From NCBI GenBank assembly GCA_007693955.1, contig RECR01000046.1, positions 1 to 44,045 of the forward strand: a stretch of 44,045 nt of DNA, written 5' to 3'. Positions within the stretch are counted from its first letter, which is position 1; the number at the start of each line of letters is the position of its first letter. The notes below the pieces were generated by a model. The model did no database searches, had not been told where the DNA came from, and saw nothing but the letters and a program-made list of their open reading frames with translations. Source of the DNA: Gloeocapsa sp. DLM2.Bin57 (GTDB taxonomy: Bacteria; Cyanobacteriota; Cyanobacteriia; Cyanobacteriales; Gloeocapsaceae). The position numbers and the translations under genes were made by a program. Positions 19,001 to 27,400 of this stretch are shown here, piece by piece.

Positions 19001-19291
19001 ACTAACATTAATCGTGGCGTTACCGTTATTATCTGTATAGGAACTAATCCATCTGACGTTTTCTGTACCGTTGATTTCTCTTTCTAATACTGTGGTAACG
19101 TTATCTACGGTGGTTTTAGCGTCTGCACCGACGTAGTTGGCACTTACCCTAACCTGATTGGGGGCGATTTGTGGTAGCTTATCTAAGGGTAATACAGCTA
19201 CACAGATTGCCCCGATTAACAAGATTAGAATTGTACAAACCGTAGTTAATACTGGTCTTTTAATGAAAGGCGCTGCTAGGGATAGTAGCAT
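16049..19291 (-). CDS. Full-length RND efflux permease (AcrB/HAE1 type)
   Basis: This 1080-aa inner-membrane proton-driven drug or solvent exporter begins LAAPFIKRPVLTTVCTILILLIGAICV. The relay Asp pair lies in GLVVDDGIVIVEA and the relay Lys in IGMASKNAILIVEFANQ, followed by RLRPILMTAISS. Both docking insertions are present, for instance the block from MRFWLDPNKLAGRGLTAQDV on, in contrast to the short permease near the left end. AcrB-type pumps need a periplasmic adaptor and an outer-membrane channel. Neither is encoded in this window, so partners must lie elsewhere. The substrate cannot be inferred. Confidence 0.94.
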   Translation of the reverse strand: MLLSLAAPFIKRPVLTTVCTILILLIGAICVAVLPLDKLPQIAPNQVRVSANYVGADAKTTVDNVTTVLEREINGTENVRWISSYTDNNGNATINVSFPTEVDRNIAQVLVQNRVSQAQSSLPAVVNSTGVTTEAQSPTVTLAYSFYSEKNPQGEYFYDPVFMYNYVDRYIWNEIRRIEGVGSLVAFGAADYSMRFWLDPNKLAGRGLTAQDVVRTIQEQNIEVGTGAVGRQPTGSDQQFEIPLRVVGRFRDVTEAENLIVQTGADGTLIRVRDIGRVELGVENYATKVVFDGDTPAVGFVVFQLPGSNALETANAVKARLAELEQTFPPGLKVTNVLDSTLFIEVAINDLIITLMQAIALVVLVIFVFLQDWRTTIIPAVAIPVALIGSMIGLQAFGFSLNQLTLFACVLATGLVVDDGIVIVEAVANKLSQGMRPLQAALDAMQELSGAVISTSLVLLAVFIPVSFFPGTTGVVYRQFALTISFGLIFSTFNALSFSPTMSALIMNPPTPTKGPLGWFFNLFNRGFDLVKGGYRRLIEALTKIQLIVMIVFIAGLVLTGWTYSVIPQGFIPEEDQGYFFVVVEAPEGVSLNYTNDVNIEVMKQVLAVPEIEHAMGVAGYSFEGINSNKAIFFTKLKPWEERVGAKQSVFGVIGDLNRRLAQNITGARVFAANAPAVDGLSNFSGSEVMIQDREARGMDALIDNAQRVIAAANQRPEIGMAFTTFTFNTPTLEATINREKARAQNVLISDILTTLQIYMGASFVNQFVLDGRLYRVFVQADGEFRSNPADISKFYVRSQNGEMIQLSNLVTVEQTNYPPIVTSYNVYPAIRLNVAPAPGYSSGQIITVMEEVMAETLQPGFGYEWTNTAADEILSAGAAPIVFGLGFVVVFLVLAAQYESYIDPLIIMLTVPLAILGALGGIWLRATFIQAAPINPGAGIWPILNNNIYAQVGLVMLIGMASKNAILIVEFANQARELGMDITKAAVYAAEQRLRPILMTAISSIFGFLPLLIASGAGSISRWTLGTAVLGGLLVSTILSLLFVPNLYIVIKTLEQKFLSDDDQPPEKPFKSEMQVSKS

Positions 19292-19347
19292 ATTTTAATA
19301 ATTTTATCTATTTTAAGTAATCGACATTTTAACATATTCGCTTTAAT

Positions 19348-19725
19348 TCAGCTGAAAAAGTGTTGACGCAGGACATCCCAGGGAGAACAATACCAGTAGT
19401 CGATATGGGAGATAATTTGGTTATCGTTATTTAACAATAATTCACTTCTTCCTGATATGTTAATACGTGGTTGCCAAGGTAAAGGACTATTCCAGGATAA
19501 TGTCCATTCTGTATCTATCTGTTGCTCTTGACGTTTAATCTCATGTACATCTAGTTTGACATTACGAAACCATTTATCAATAAACTGGATCATGCTTTGA
19601 TAACGTGCTAAACCTCTAAATTCATTGAGAGGATCTTTAAAATAAACGTTGGCTGCGTAAATTGTATAATTTTGCTCTTGGGGAAATTTCTGATAATCTT
19701 GTTGTAGAATCTCGATGATATCCAT
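19348..19725 (-). CDS. DUF2358 (NTF2-like) protein
   Basis: This 125-aa protein matches the DUF2358 pattern common in cyanobacteria and plastids: an N-terminal helix (IIEILQQDYQKFP), then YTIYAANVYFKDPLNEFRG, FIDKWF and a C-terminal cone-shaped beta sheet with WTLSW and ISGRSELLLN. Members have an NTF2-like fold and no established enzymatic role. Its start lies 9 nt after the stop of the NTase-fold gene, so the two are probably one operon. It precedes the full-length RND gene by 56 nt. Confidence 0.8.
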   Translation of the reverse strand: MDIIEILQQDYQKFPQEQNYTIYAANVYFKDPLNEFRGLARYQSMIQFIDKWFRNVKLDVHEIKRQEQQIDTEWTLSWNSPLPWQPRINISGRSELLLNNDNQIISHIDYWYCSPWDVLRQHFFS

Positions 19726-19734
19726 AAAAATTGA

Positions 19735-20601
19735 TTAAGGTAATAAATGACTAGATAAACCCGATTGAATTATACCCTGCTGTAAACGTTCCTTAACCCC
19801 TAATCTTTCCCCCCATAACCCTAGGTAAGCAAAATCTAAACTCTCCCTTTGTAATTTTAGCACTCCTAAAACATCTCGCCATTGTTTTTCAGATTGATCT
19901 TGACCCATTTTCAACCAAAGCAACTTTTGTAAAATCGTATCTTCGGGACTACAAACATAAAAAGATGATTGACTTTTTTCAACCTGATATAACTGACGAC
20001 GGTTCATTTTGCTAACTGAAAACTCATCCTTCCCACTGATAAAAATAGCCGCTTTTTCTATCGTTTGTAAATGAATCATCTTAAATGAGGTCGTTATTCC
20101 CTGTATCGCTTCATTAACCGCTACCTCACTAATATAAAAATCAGGACTTAAAGCCTCAATTAATAATACACCTTGTTCGGGTTGAATATCAATCGCTAAA
20201 TCTAAAGACTGTGTAAATCTTACCTCACCTTGTAAAGAACTCGCCACCGAACCACTGACATAATAAGGAATGTTTAAACGTTCAAAAATAACCGATAACT
20301 GTTGAATTAACCATAAAGGATCTTCTAACATTAAATCACCTTGAAAATTAATCACCTGAGCTATTTTATCAGCAAAATTACCCCATCTTTTTTTGATATA
20401 TAATGACCTGAACTCAGTTTTAGATAGATGAGAATATTGATGATTAATTCCTAGTAAAATTAGGTTAGATGCTTTTTGATATAGCCTTTTCAATAAATTA
20501 AACTTTTGAGTTGACGACATTTCTCGCCAAAGTTGAAATTGTCTGAACTCCGCATCAATATCTGTATCTAAAGACTGAGTAATATAATCAGTAGTAATCA
20601 T
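19735..20601 (-). CDS. Nucleotidyltransferase-fold protein fused to a cyanobacterial N-terminal domain
   Basis: This 288-aa protein has two parts. Residues about 20-75 resemble a small helical module often found in cyanobacteria as a separate upstream gene (pattern ..LWREMSSTQKFNLLKRLYQ...LILLGI..). Residues about 100-260 look like a minimal nucleotidyltransferase fold of the AbiEii/MNT type: IPYYVSGSVASSLQGE with the Gly-Ser at 117-118, and SLDLAID at 132-138 for the metal-binding acids. CSPEDTILQKLLWLKMG is also typical of the family, followed by a short helical tail. Known relatives include toxins that nucleotidylate tRNA or partner proteins, but many are uncharacterised. Only one of the usual two N-terminal acids is obvious, so activity is uncertain. 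It is probably cotranscribed with the DUF2358 gene. Confidence 0.65.
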   Translation of the reverse strand: MITTDYITQSLDTDIDAEFRQFQLWREMSSTQKFNLLKRLYQKASNLILLGINHQYSHLSKTEFRSLYIKKRWGNFADKIAQVINFQGDLMLEDPLWLIQQLSVIFERLNIPYYVSGSVASSLQGEVRFTQSLDLAIDIQPEQGVLLIEALSPDFYISEVAVNEAIQGITTSFKMIHLQTIEKAAIFISGKDEFSVSKMNRRQLYQVEKSQSSFYVCSPEDTILQKLLWLKMGQDQSEKQWRDVLGVLKLQRESLDFAYLGLWGERLGVKERLQQGIIQSGLSSHLLP

Positions 20602-20800
20602 TTGTTGGGTAAATATCCCTCTTTAAATTTATTTAAGAACCTTATTTTTTTCAGTCAAGATAATTATAGTACATTTTCCCGTTGAACTTCAGATAACATT
20701 AAAGCTTCGAGGGTTGGCGATCTCACATTTTGCACCCAGAGAAATAAAAACCGTAATTATCCGATAAAATTGAATTTCTAGTACTATCCAAAGTCCAATC

Positions 20801-21418
20801 ATGAGTTTAAATTATCTCAGTTTTGCTCCTACTAATGGTAACCCCCCTCAAGGTTTACTAATTCTCTTACACGGTTGGGGTAGTAATCCCGAAGATATAG
20901 CTGGTGTCACTCCTTTACTAGATTTACCTGATTATCAGATTATCTGTCTAGAAGCTCCCTATCCTCATTATCAAGCTCCTGGGGGGAGAGCATGGTATGC
21001 TCTAGAAAGGGATGATTATCTAGGTTTGGATCAAAGTCGCCAACTTCTGCAAAATTGGTTAACCTCTCAAGAAAACATTACTGGTGTACCTTTAGAAAAG
21101 ACTATCTTAACTGGTTTTTCTCAAGGAGGTGCAATGACTCTTGATGTGGGTTTAAATTTACCTCTAAAAGGTTTATGCGTCTTGAGTGGTTATCTACATA
21201 GTGAACCGATTGTTAAACATGATTCCCCACCAGTGCTAATTATACACGGTAAACAAGATTTGGTTGTACCTATCACTATGGCACAACGCGCCAGAGATCT
21301 CTTAACTCAACTGGGTGTAAATATAGATTATCATGAGTTAAATATGGGACACGAGGTGGTAACCGAGGTTCTCATCAAGATGCAAAAATTTATCACCCAA
21401 AGCAATGATTACAGTTAA
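20801..21418 (+). CDS. Phospholipase/carboxylesterase-family alpha/beta hydrolase
   Basis: This 205-aa cytosolic serine hydrolase is of the acyl-protein thioesterase/carboxylesterase type. The oxyanion-side motif LLHGWGSNPED is at residues 23-33, the nucleophile elbow is GFSQGG (Ser near 107), the acid lies in GKQDLVVP and the His in GHEVV near the C-terminus. The length is typical. The stop overlaps the start of the DUF2555 gene by 14 nt, and coaBC follows, so the three are likely one transcript. The physiological ester is unknown. Confidence 0.87.
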   Translation: MSLNYLSFAPTNGNPPQGLLILLHGWGSNPEDIAGVTPLLDLPDYQIICLEAPYPHYQAPGGRAWYALERDDYLGLDQSRQLLQNWLTSQENITGVPLEKTILTGFSQGGAMTLDVGLNLPLKGLCVLSGYLHSEPIVKHDSPPVLIIHGKQDLVVPITMAQRARDLLTQLGVNIDYHELNMGHEVVTEVLIKMQKFITQSNDYS

Positions 21419-21617
21419 TTTAACTCCAGAAGCGATCGCCCTTTTAACCCCAGCTGACGTAGCTGATTTGGCTAAACGTCTAGAAAAAGATGACTATGGT
21501 AATCCCTTTGCCGCTTTAGAAGATTGGCATTTATTGAGAGCGATCGCTTTTCACCGAGAGGATTTAGTTGAACCCTATTTACATCTTCTCGATATCGAAG
21601 CTTATGACGAAGCTTAA
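21405..21617 (+). CDS. DUF2555 family small protein
   Basis: This 70-aa acidic protein is predicted to be mainly helical (TPEAIALLTPADVADLAKRLEKDDYGNPFAALEDWHLLRAIAFHREDLVEPYLHLL) and matches DUF2555, a family found in cyanobacteria. No catalytic motif or membrane segment is seen. It overlaps the esterase gene by 14 nt and ends 3 nt before coaBC, suggesting translational coupling. I do not assign a function. Confidence 0.8.
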   Translation: MITVNLTPEAIALLTPADVADLAKRLEKDDYGNPFAALEDWHLLRAIAFHREDLVEPYLHLLDIEAYDEA

Positions 21618-21620
21618 TTA

Positions 21621-22829
21621 ATGTTAAGCAACAAGAGGGTTTTAATCGGTATTGGGGGTGGAATCGCTGCTTATAAAGTCTGTGAGGTAATTTCTACCCT
21701 CTTTCAACAAGGTGCAGAAGTTAGGGTAATTCTGACTCAATCTGCACAACAATTTATTACACCAGTGACGATAGCTACCCTCAGTCGTCATCAAGCTTAT
21801 ACTGATGCTGATTTTTGGCAACCTCATCAACCTCGTCCTCTCCATATTAGCCTAGGGGAATGGGCTGATATCTTTTTGATTGCACCTCTAACAGCGAATA
21901 CTCTAGCTAAATTAACCCATGGTTTGGCTGATAATTTATTAACTAATACGGTTTTAGCTTCTACCTGTCCCATTTTAGTCGCACCGGCGATGAATACGGA
22001 AATGTGGTCACAAGTAACGGTGCAAAATAATTGGCAACAACTGCAAACTCTCTCCCGTTATCATAGTGTAGGACCAAATGCGGGTTTATTAGCTTGCGAT
22101 CGCCGGGGAACTGGTCGTATGGCTGAACCTATACAGATTATTAACTCTCTTCAATCTCTTCTCTACACTCAAGGTAAACGGGATTTACAGGGTAAGTCTA
22201 TCTTAATCAGTGCAGGAGGGACAAGGGAACATCTTGACCCTGTACGCTTTTTAGGTAACCCTTCTACTGGTAAAATGGGTATAGCTTTAGCTCAAGCTGC
22301 CCATTCTCGCGGTGCTAAGGTTACTTTAGTCCATGGTCCTATTACTAACGAGTTATTAAGTTTACTTCCCGATATATCTAGATTCGCTGTAGTCAGTGCA
22401 GCCGAAATGCGCGATCGCTTGCTAGAACTTTTTCCCCAACAGGATTGGTTAATTATGTCAGCTGCTGTAGGAGATGTCCAACCAGTGAGTTATTCTCCTG
22501 TGAAACTTCCTAAAGAGTCTTTACCTGAGCATTTAGCTTTACAACCTATACCTGATATCCTCTCAGAATTAGCCCAAGTTAAACAACCTCATCAGCTTTT
22601 AATCGGTTTTGCTGCTCAAACGGGAGAGATTATCCCACCTGCTTTAGCTAAGTTACAACGCAAGGGATTAGATGTCATCGTCGCTAATCCCGTAGATACT
22701 CTTAATGCGGGTTTTGGCACTGATACTAATCAAGGAGTTTTTTTAGATCGTCAGGGAAGACAACAACAGATTAAATCTTGTAGTAAATTAAAATTGTCTC
22801 ATCATTTGTTAGATTTTATTAGGGTTTAG
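21621..22829 (+). CDS. coaBC: Bifunctional phosphopantothenoylcysteine synthetase/decarboxylase
   Basis: CoaBC joins cysteine to phosphopantothenate (CoaB) and decarboxylates the product (CoaC) in coenzyme A synthesis. The 402-aa protein has the FMN-binding CoaC domain first ([10 protein letters not shown], then [20 protein letters not shown] and the signature APAMNTEMW). The CoaB domain follows, with [32 protein letters not shown] and VANPVD. The length is normal. It starts 3 nt after the DUF2555 gene and its end overlaps the converging secreted-protein gene by 4 nt. Confidence 0.96.
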   Translation: MLSNKRVLIGIGGGIAAYKVCEVISTLFQQGAEVRVILTQSAQQFITPVTIATLSRHQAYTDADFWQPHQPRPLHISLGEWADIFLIAPLTANTLAKLTHGLADNLLTNTVLASTCPILVAPAMNTEMWSQVTVQNNWQQLQTLSRYHSVGPNAGLLACDRRGTGRMAEPIQIINSLQSLLYTQGKRDLQGKSILISAGGTREHLDPVRFLGNPSTGKMGIALAQAAHSRGAKVTLVHGPITNELLSLLPDISRFAVVSAAEMRDRLLELFPQQDWLIMSAAVGDVQPVSYSPVKLPKESLPEHLALQPIPDILSELAQVKQPHQLLIGFAAQTGEIIPPALAKLQRKGLDVIVANPVDTLNAGFGTDTNQGVFLDRQGRQQQIKSCSKLKLSHHLLDFIRV

Positions 22830-23272
22830 TTAAAAGCAATGCCATAATAAGTTCTACCACTATTATCTTGCCAAGCACATAAAATACTTTCTGCGGTTAT
22901 TTCGCAAGCCCCAACGCCATTAACTGATTCTACATTACCATTATTGTGATCAACAATTAGATAACTTTCACTGTAATATCTTTTGCGTCTGACAAACCAA
23001 CTATCATGAGCAGAAGCATCTACATCATTAGAACTCATTTGTGGGATAAAAAACATATGATATACATTATCTGCAATGTAGTGAAAAGCAAAAGAATTGT
23101 TAACAGGATTATAGGTAAAGGTGACTTGACAATTATTAGACTTGCCAATTGGAGTAGCTAATTCACAAGAATTAATGCGAGGATTAAATGAGATAATATT
23201 GTCAGAAGCTAGGATGGGTTGAGAAGTAAGTAAGACTGTACCGATAGATAAAAAGGTGGTTAGTTTAAACAT
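22826..23272 (-). CDS. Unknown secreted protein with signal peptide
   Basis: I do not recognise this 148-aa protein. Residues 1-22 ([22 protein letters not shown]) form a typical Sec signal peptide with a cut expected after LASD or ILA. The mature part is short, rich in Asn and Tyr and probably beta-structured, with four Cys that could form two disulfides (SCEL, NCQV, ACEI, LCAW). It is the farthest of three small envelope-type genes downstream of the giant caspase/WD40 gene on the same strand, 121 nt after the nearest one, so shared transcription is uncertain. Confidence 0.6.
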   Translation of the reverse strand: MFKLTTFLSIGTVLLTSQPILASDNIISFNPRINSCELATPIGKSNNCQVTFTYNPVNNSFAFHYIADNVYHMFFIPQMSSNDVDASAHDSWFVRRKRYYSESYLIVDHNNGNVESVNGVGACEITAESILCAWQDNSGRTYYGIAFN

Positions 23273-23393
23273 GATAATTACTCCTAATGAAGGTTTTTAG
23301 CTAAGCTAATTAAGTTGATAACCCGATTATCTCTATTATTCAAATCAAAAGGAATAGTTGCAAAATCAAAATAAATAAAACTGATTATTCAGC

Positions 23394-23897
23394 TCAGAAA
23401 TCACGATCCAGTTGACGACAGATTAGCCAAGTTAGACATAGCCACAGTGCGGTAAAACCAATATCTACGATACCTACAAACAAGGTCATGATAACTAGTG
23501 CCCCCAAATCTGCGAACCACTTAGCTGACCAAGGATCGACTAACATCTGTAGCCAAGGTTCAAGCCAAATAACATACATTGCTAATATAAATAAAAACCA
23601 AACCAACTTTTTAATAATACTGCCGTTGACTCGAAAACAGACCAATAAAACAAGACATATCTGTAAAAAAATTACTAAATATTGAATGGGCTTAAAAGAA
23701 GACCACATAGCTCCTGTAAACCAAGGTAAGATTAACTCATAACCAAAATTATTTATATTTTGTTGCACTACAGGAGCAGAAGGAGAATTGAACTCATAAG
23801 AAATTTTCAGAGTGCACTTAGCAATAATCCACAAAACCCACAATTTTAGTAAAATACTTCGAGGCAATGATATCATCATAAATTTAAATCCTCTCAA
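23394..23897 (-). CDS. Unknown four-helix membrane protein
   Basis: This 167-aa protein has no family I recognise. Hydrophobic segments lie near residues 10-30, 70-87, 98-118 and 132-160, separated by short loops. A soluble loop of about 35 residues after the first helix (SYEFNSPSAPVVQQNINNFGYEL) probably faces the periplasm. The C-terminus is CRQLDRDF. Its start is 9 nt after the stop of the upstream coiled-coil gene, so these two are very likely one operon. In-frame Met codons at residues 7 and 8 could also serve as starts. Confidence 0.55.
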   Translation of the reverse strand: MRGFKFMMISLPRSILLKLWVLWIIAKCTLKISYEFNSPSAPVVQQNINNFGYELILPWFTGAMWSSFKPIQYLVIFLQICLVLLVCFRVNGSIIKKLVWFLFILAMYVIWLEPWLQMLVDPWSAKWFADLGALVIMTLFVGIVDIGFTALWLCLTWLICRQLDRDF

Positions 23898-23906
23898 TAA
23901 GTAGCG

Positions 23907-24329
23907 TTATTCTAATAAAAATATTTCTCTTTCTATCCTGTCTATTTGTTGACTATAATTACTCAAACGCATTCCATAGGAAGTTAAATTTGTAGCGACA
24001 ACATTACAATGCTGAAAGTTGTCAGGATTGAGACAGTAGTTAACACCAATCAGTCCTAAACCTAGTAATATTACTCTAGTATTGTCATCAATATTTTGTT
24101 CTAAAATACCTGCGAGTCCTCCTCCAGAAGCAATTACAGCGGCAGAAGCTTTAGGATTGGTTAGCATATATGCACCCATTTCTATTTGTAGGTTTTGTAT
24201 TTCTAATTCGTAATCTTCTAAACGCTGTCTTAATTGTTGAATTTGAGCACTATTATCAGCGATCGCTATGCTAGGATTTAAACAAGCCAAAGCACAGGTA
24301 ATACCCAATATCGTGTTTTTGAGACTCAT
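23907..24329 (-). CDS. Unknown exported coiled-coil protein with a C-terminal hydrophobic region
   Basis: This 140-aa protein begins with a signal peptide (MSLKNTILGITCALACLNPSIAIA). A heptad-patterned helix follows (QIQQLRQRLEDYELEIQNLQIEMGAYM), then a Gly/Ala-rich stretch and a hydrophobic segment (VILLGLGLIGVNYCL), then a second amphipathic helix to the end. No family is recognised. It lies 96 nt downstream of the caspase/WD40 gene and 9 nt upstream of the four-helix membrane protein. A membrane-associated partner role is possible but only positional. Confidence 0.55.
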   Translation of the reverse strand: MSLKNTILGITCALACLNPSIAIADNSAQIQQLRQRLEDYELEIQNLQIEMGAYMLTNPKASAAVIASGGGLAGILEQNIDDNTRVILLGLGLIGVNYCLNPDNFQHCNVVATNLTSYGMRLSNYSQQIDRIEREIFLLE

Positions 24330-24425
24330 TTGATTTAGTTTTCGCTTTTTGTGTGAATAAATATAAGATAATAGGCTTGTTAAGGAAAAAAAATAGGGTC
24401 TAAATCAAATTAAATCAAAATCCTT

Positions 24426-27400
24426 TTAACTATCTATACCATCGCAAATTTTTCTATCTTCTTCACTAAGATTGGGATTATAGGTTAAGTAGTCTCCTAT
24501 CCAGTTGCAGCCATTGATTAACAAAATATCTAAATCAGAGGTGAATAGAAAATTGTTTAGATTCCAGAGTTTTATTTCTCCATCAACGCTAGATGAAACA
24601 AGCACTTTACCATCAGGAGAAAAACTCACAGACATGACTCGATTATTATGTCCTTCCAAAGTTGTTAATAACTGACCATCGGTTGTCCAAAGTTTAATAG
24701 TTGTATCAGCGCTTCCTGTAGCTATTAAATCACTAGTAGGAGAGAAAGCAATGTCTGAAACTCTATCGGTATGTTCTCTCAAAGTTTTAATAAATGTTCC
24801 GTCTCTTTGCCAAAGTTTAACGGTTGAATCTTCACTAGCTGAAGCAATTAATTGACCATCAGGAGAGAAAATAACCTTCCAAATCCAATTACTATGTTGT
24901 CTCTCTAAAGTTTTAATTTCCTGACCCTCTTTAGTCCAAAGTTTGATATCATTATCTTTACTTCCCGTTGCGATGATCTCACCATCTGGACTAAAACTTA
25001 CTCCATAAACCGCGTCTTCATGACCAATCAATTGAGTAATAAATTCACCTTCTCTAGTCCATAAAATAGCAGTACTATCACCACTAGCAGTAACCAACAT
25101 TTGACTATCTCTACTCCAACTGAGATCTCTGATATAATCCTGATGTCGATCAAGGGTTGCGATGAGATTTCCTTGTCTATCCCATAGTTTAACAGTGGTG
25201 TCTCTCCCCGCACTCCCTGTAGCAATCATTGTACCATCTGGACTAAAACTAGCTACATTTGCCCCTTGATTATATTCTAGAGTTTTGACAAAAGTTCCAT
25301 CAGATGTCCAAAGAATAATGGTTTTTGGTTGTTGATCTTGGTTAGGGTTTTCATTCCAACTCGCTGATACTAACAATTCCCCATCAGGACTAAAATTCAC
25401 TGTCATTACCCTATTATCATCATGATGCTTTTCTAGAGTTTTAGGCATCAGACTAACCAAACTCCACAATCTCAGAGTAGAATCCCAACTAGCTGTAGCT
25501 AAGGTTTGACCATCAGGACTAAAATTAACACCTTTAACCTTAGCAGTATGTCCATTAAAAGTGTTTAGTAAAATACCGTCTCTAGTCCAAAGTTTAACGT
25601 TTTCATTGTCACCGTCACTGACTGTAGCTATCTTCTGACTATCATGACTAAAACTAACACGATTAACATTAGCTTGATGTTCTAAACGTTGTAACAAAGT
25701 ACCATCAGCTGTCCAAATTATAGCGGTATCGTCATCACTGACAGAAACTAATAGTTCACCATCCCGACTGAAACTAACATCTCTTACTCTTTCTGAGTGC
25801 TCTGTAAGGGTTTTGATAATAGTACCATCAAGAGTGAGTAAGTGAGTATTCCCATTTCCCAATGCAATAGCTATAATCTGACCATCAGGATTAAAACTAA
25901 CTCCCCAAACCTCTGTTTCTATGGGTATATCTTGAAGTAGAAGACCATCAAAACTCCACAATTTGACTGTACCATCTAAACTCACTGTAGCAAAGGTTTG
26001 ACCATCAGGACTAAAATTAATATCCATGACCCAACCTGTATGATTTGTCAAAGTTTTCGGTGATATATGCTCATTAAATCGAATACAGCGATCGCCTTCT
26101 AATTCTACACAATCAAGTTGCCAAATTTTGATAGTTTGATCGGAGCTAACCGTAACAATTTGTGTTCCGTCAGGAGAAAAACTAATGCTATTTACCCAAT
26201 TACGATGTCCTTCAAGATTTCCTACTAGTTTACCCTCGGTTGTCCAAATTTTCACAGTATGATCAGCACTAGCTGTAGCCATTAGTGTTCCATCAGAATT
26301 GAAACGAACATCTTCGAGTTTATCATTATGACCCTCTATACGATTAGATTCTCTGACTCCATAAATTAATTGTGGAAAAGCTTCTATTACCCTGGTTTGA
26401 GTATCCTTAGTGGCAAAATTCCACTTTTGCAGTCGCTGAAGCTCTTTCAAGGCTTTTACTCCTTCTACAACCGCGCTAAGACGCTGATTAAAAGCAAATT
26501 GAGCATTAGATAAAGCGATTTGAGCTTTAATTTCATTATTAGTTGCTTGGCGTAGTTGCCATAAGGTTGCTATTAAAGCCATTGAGATCAAGACAATAAA
26601 TCCTGTTACACTTCCTCTAAGCAAAAGTTTCCGACGTTTTCTAGCTCGAATACTAGCATTAATCAACTCCTGACTATTCGGACCAAGATAATTAGCATGG
26701 TTAAGATAAAATTCTTCATATTTTGCTAAAGCTCCTTTAGATAATAAAAAATCATCTTGTTTTCCATTGACTTTCCATTCATCTGCTTTGTGTTCAATTT
26801 CTTTAATAAAGCGATACTTTTGGCGATCGGTATCTAACCATTCTTTCAGTGTTTCCCAATCTTGTAAGATGATTTCATGGGCTATTTCTACCGTTGTTTT
26901 TTCTTGCTCTTGAGTAGCTGGATTATTTTCTTCTCTATTAACGACCACTAATCTAGCCTTAATTAACGCTTTTAAGGTAGAATCTAAAACATTTTTATAC
27001 TTATCAATTTGCAAGGTATATAGGGGAATACGATTGCGAGTTTCCTTATTCAACTCTTCCTTGTTTTTAGCCAAAAATACTAAGGAAAGAAAAATAAACT
27101 GAGCGCATTCTTTTTCATATTTATTTAATTTATCATAAGTTTCTTGAGCTTTATTACTCAAAAATTTGCCTAATTTACCAATATGCTTTTGATAATCTTG
27201 AAGAGTTAATTTTCCTTGACTACGCTTTTGCCATAATTCCTCTAAAGCGTATTGTAATAATGGTAAACTCCCTTCTGTTAATTCTTTTAATAGTAAAGCT
27301 ATTAACCCTTCTTCTACTTCTAATCCAACTTTTTGGGCTGGTTGGACAATCATTTGTCGATATTGTTCATCTTCTAGACGACAAGAAGGTACTAAAACTT

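Noticed and set aside
20700-20745. Short segment before the esterase gene that looks like a repeat or element remnant
   Set aside because: No second copy is visible in the window and no inverted or direct structure supports it.
24500-26330. Tandem DNA repeat array under the WD40 region
   Set aside because: The periodicity is at protein level (WD40 repeats of about 40 residues); the nucleotide units are diverged and there are no spacers as in a CRISPR.
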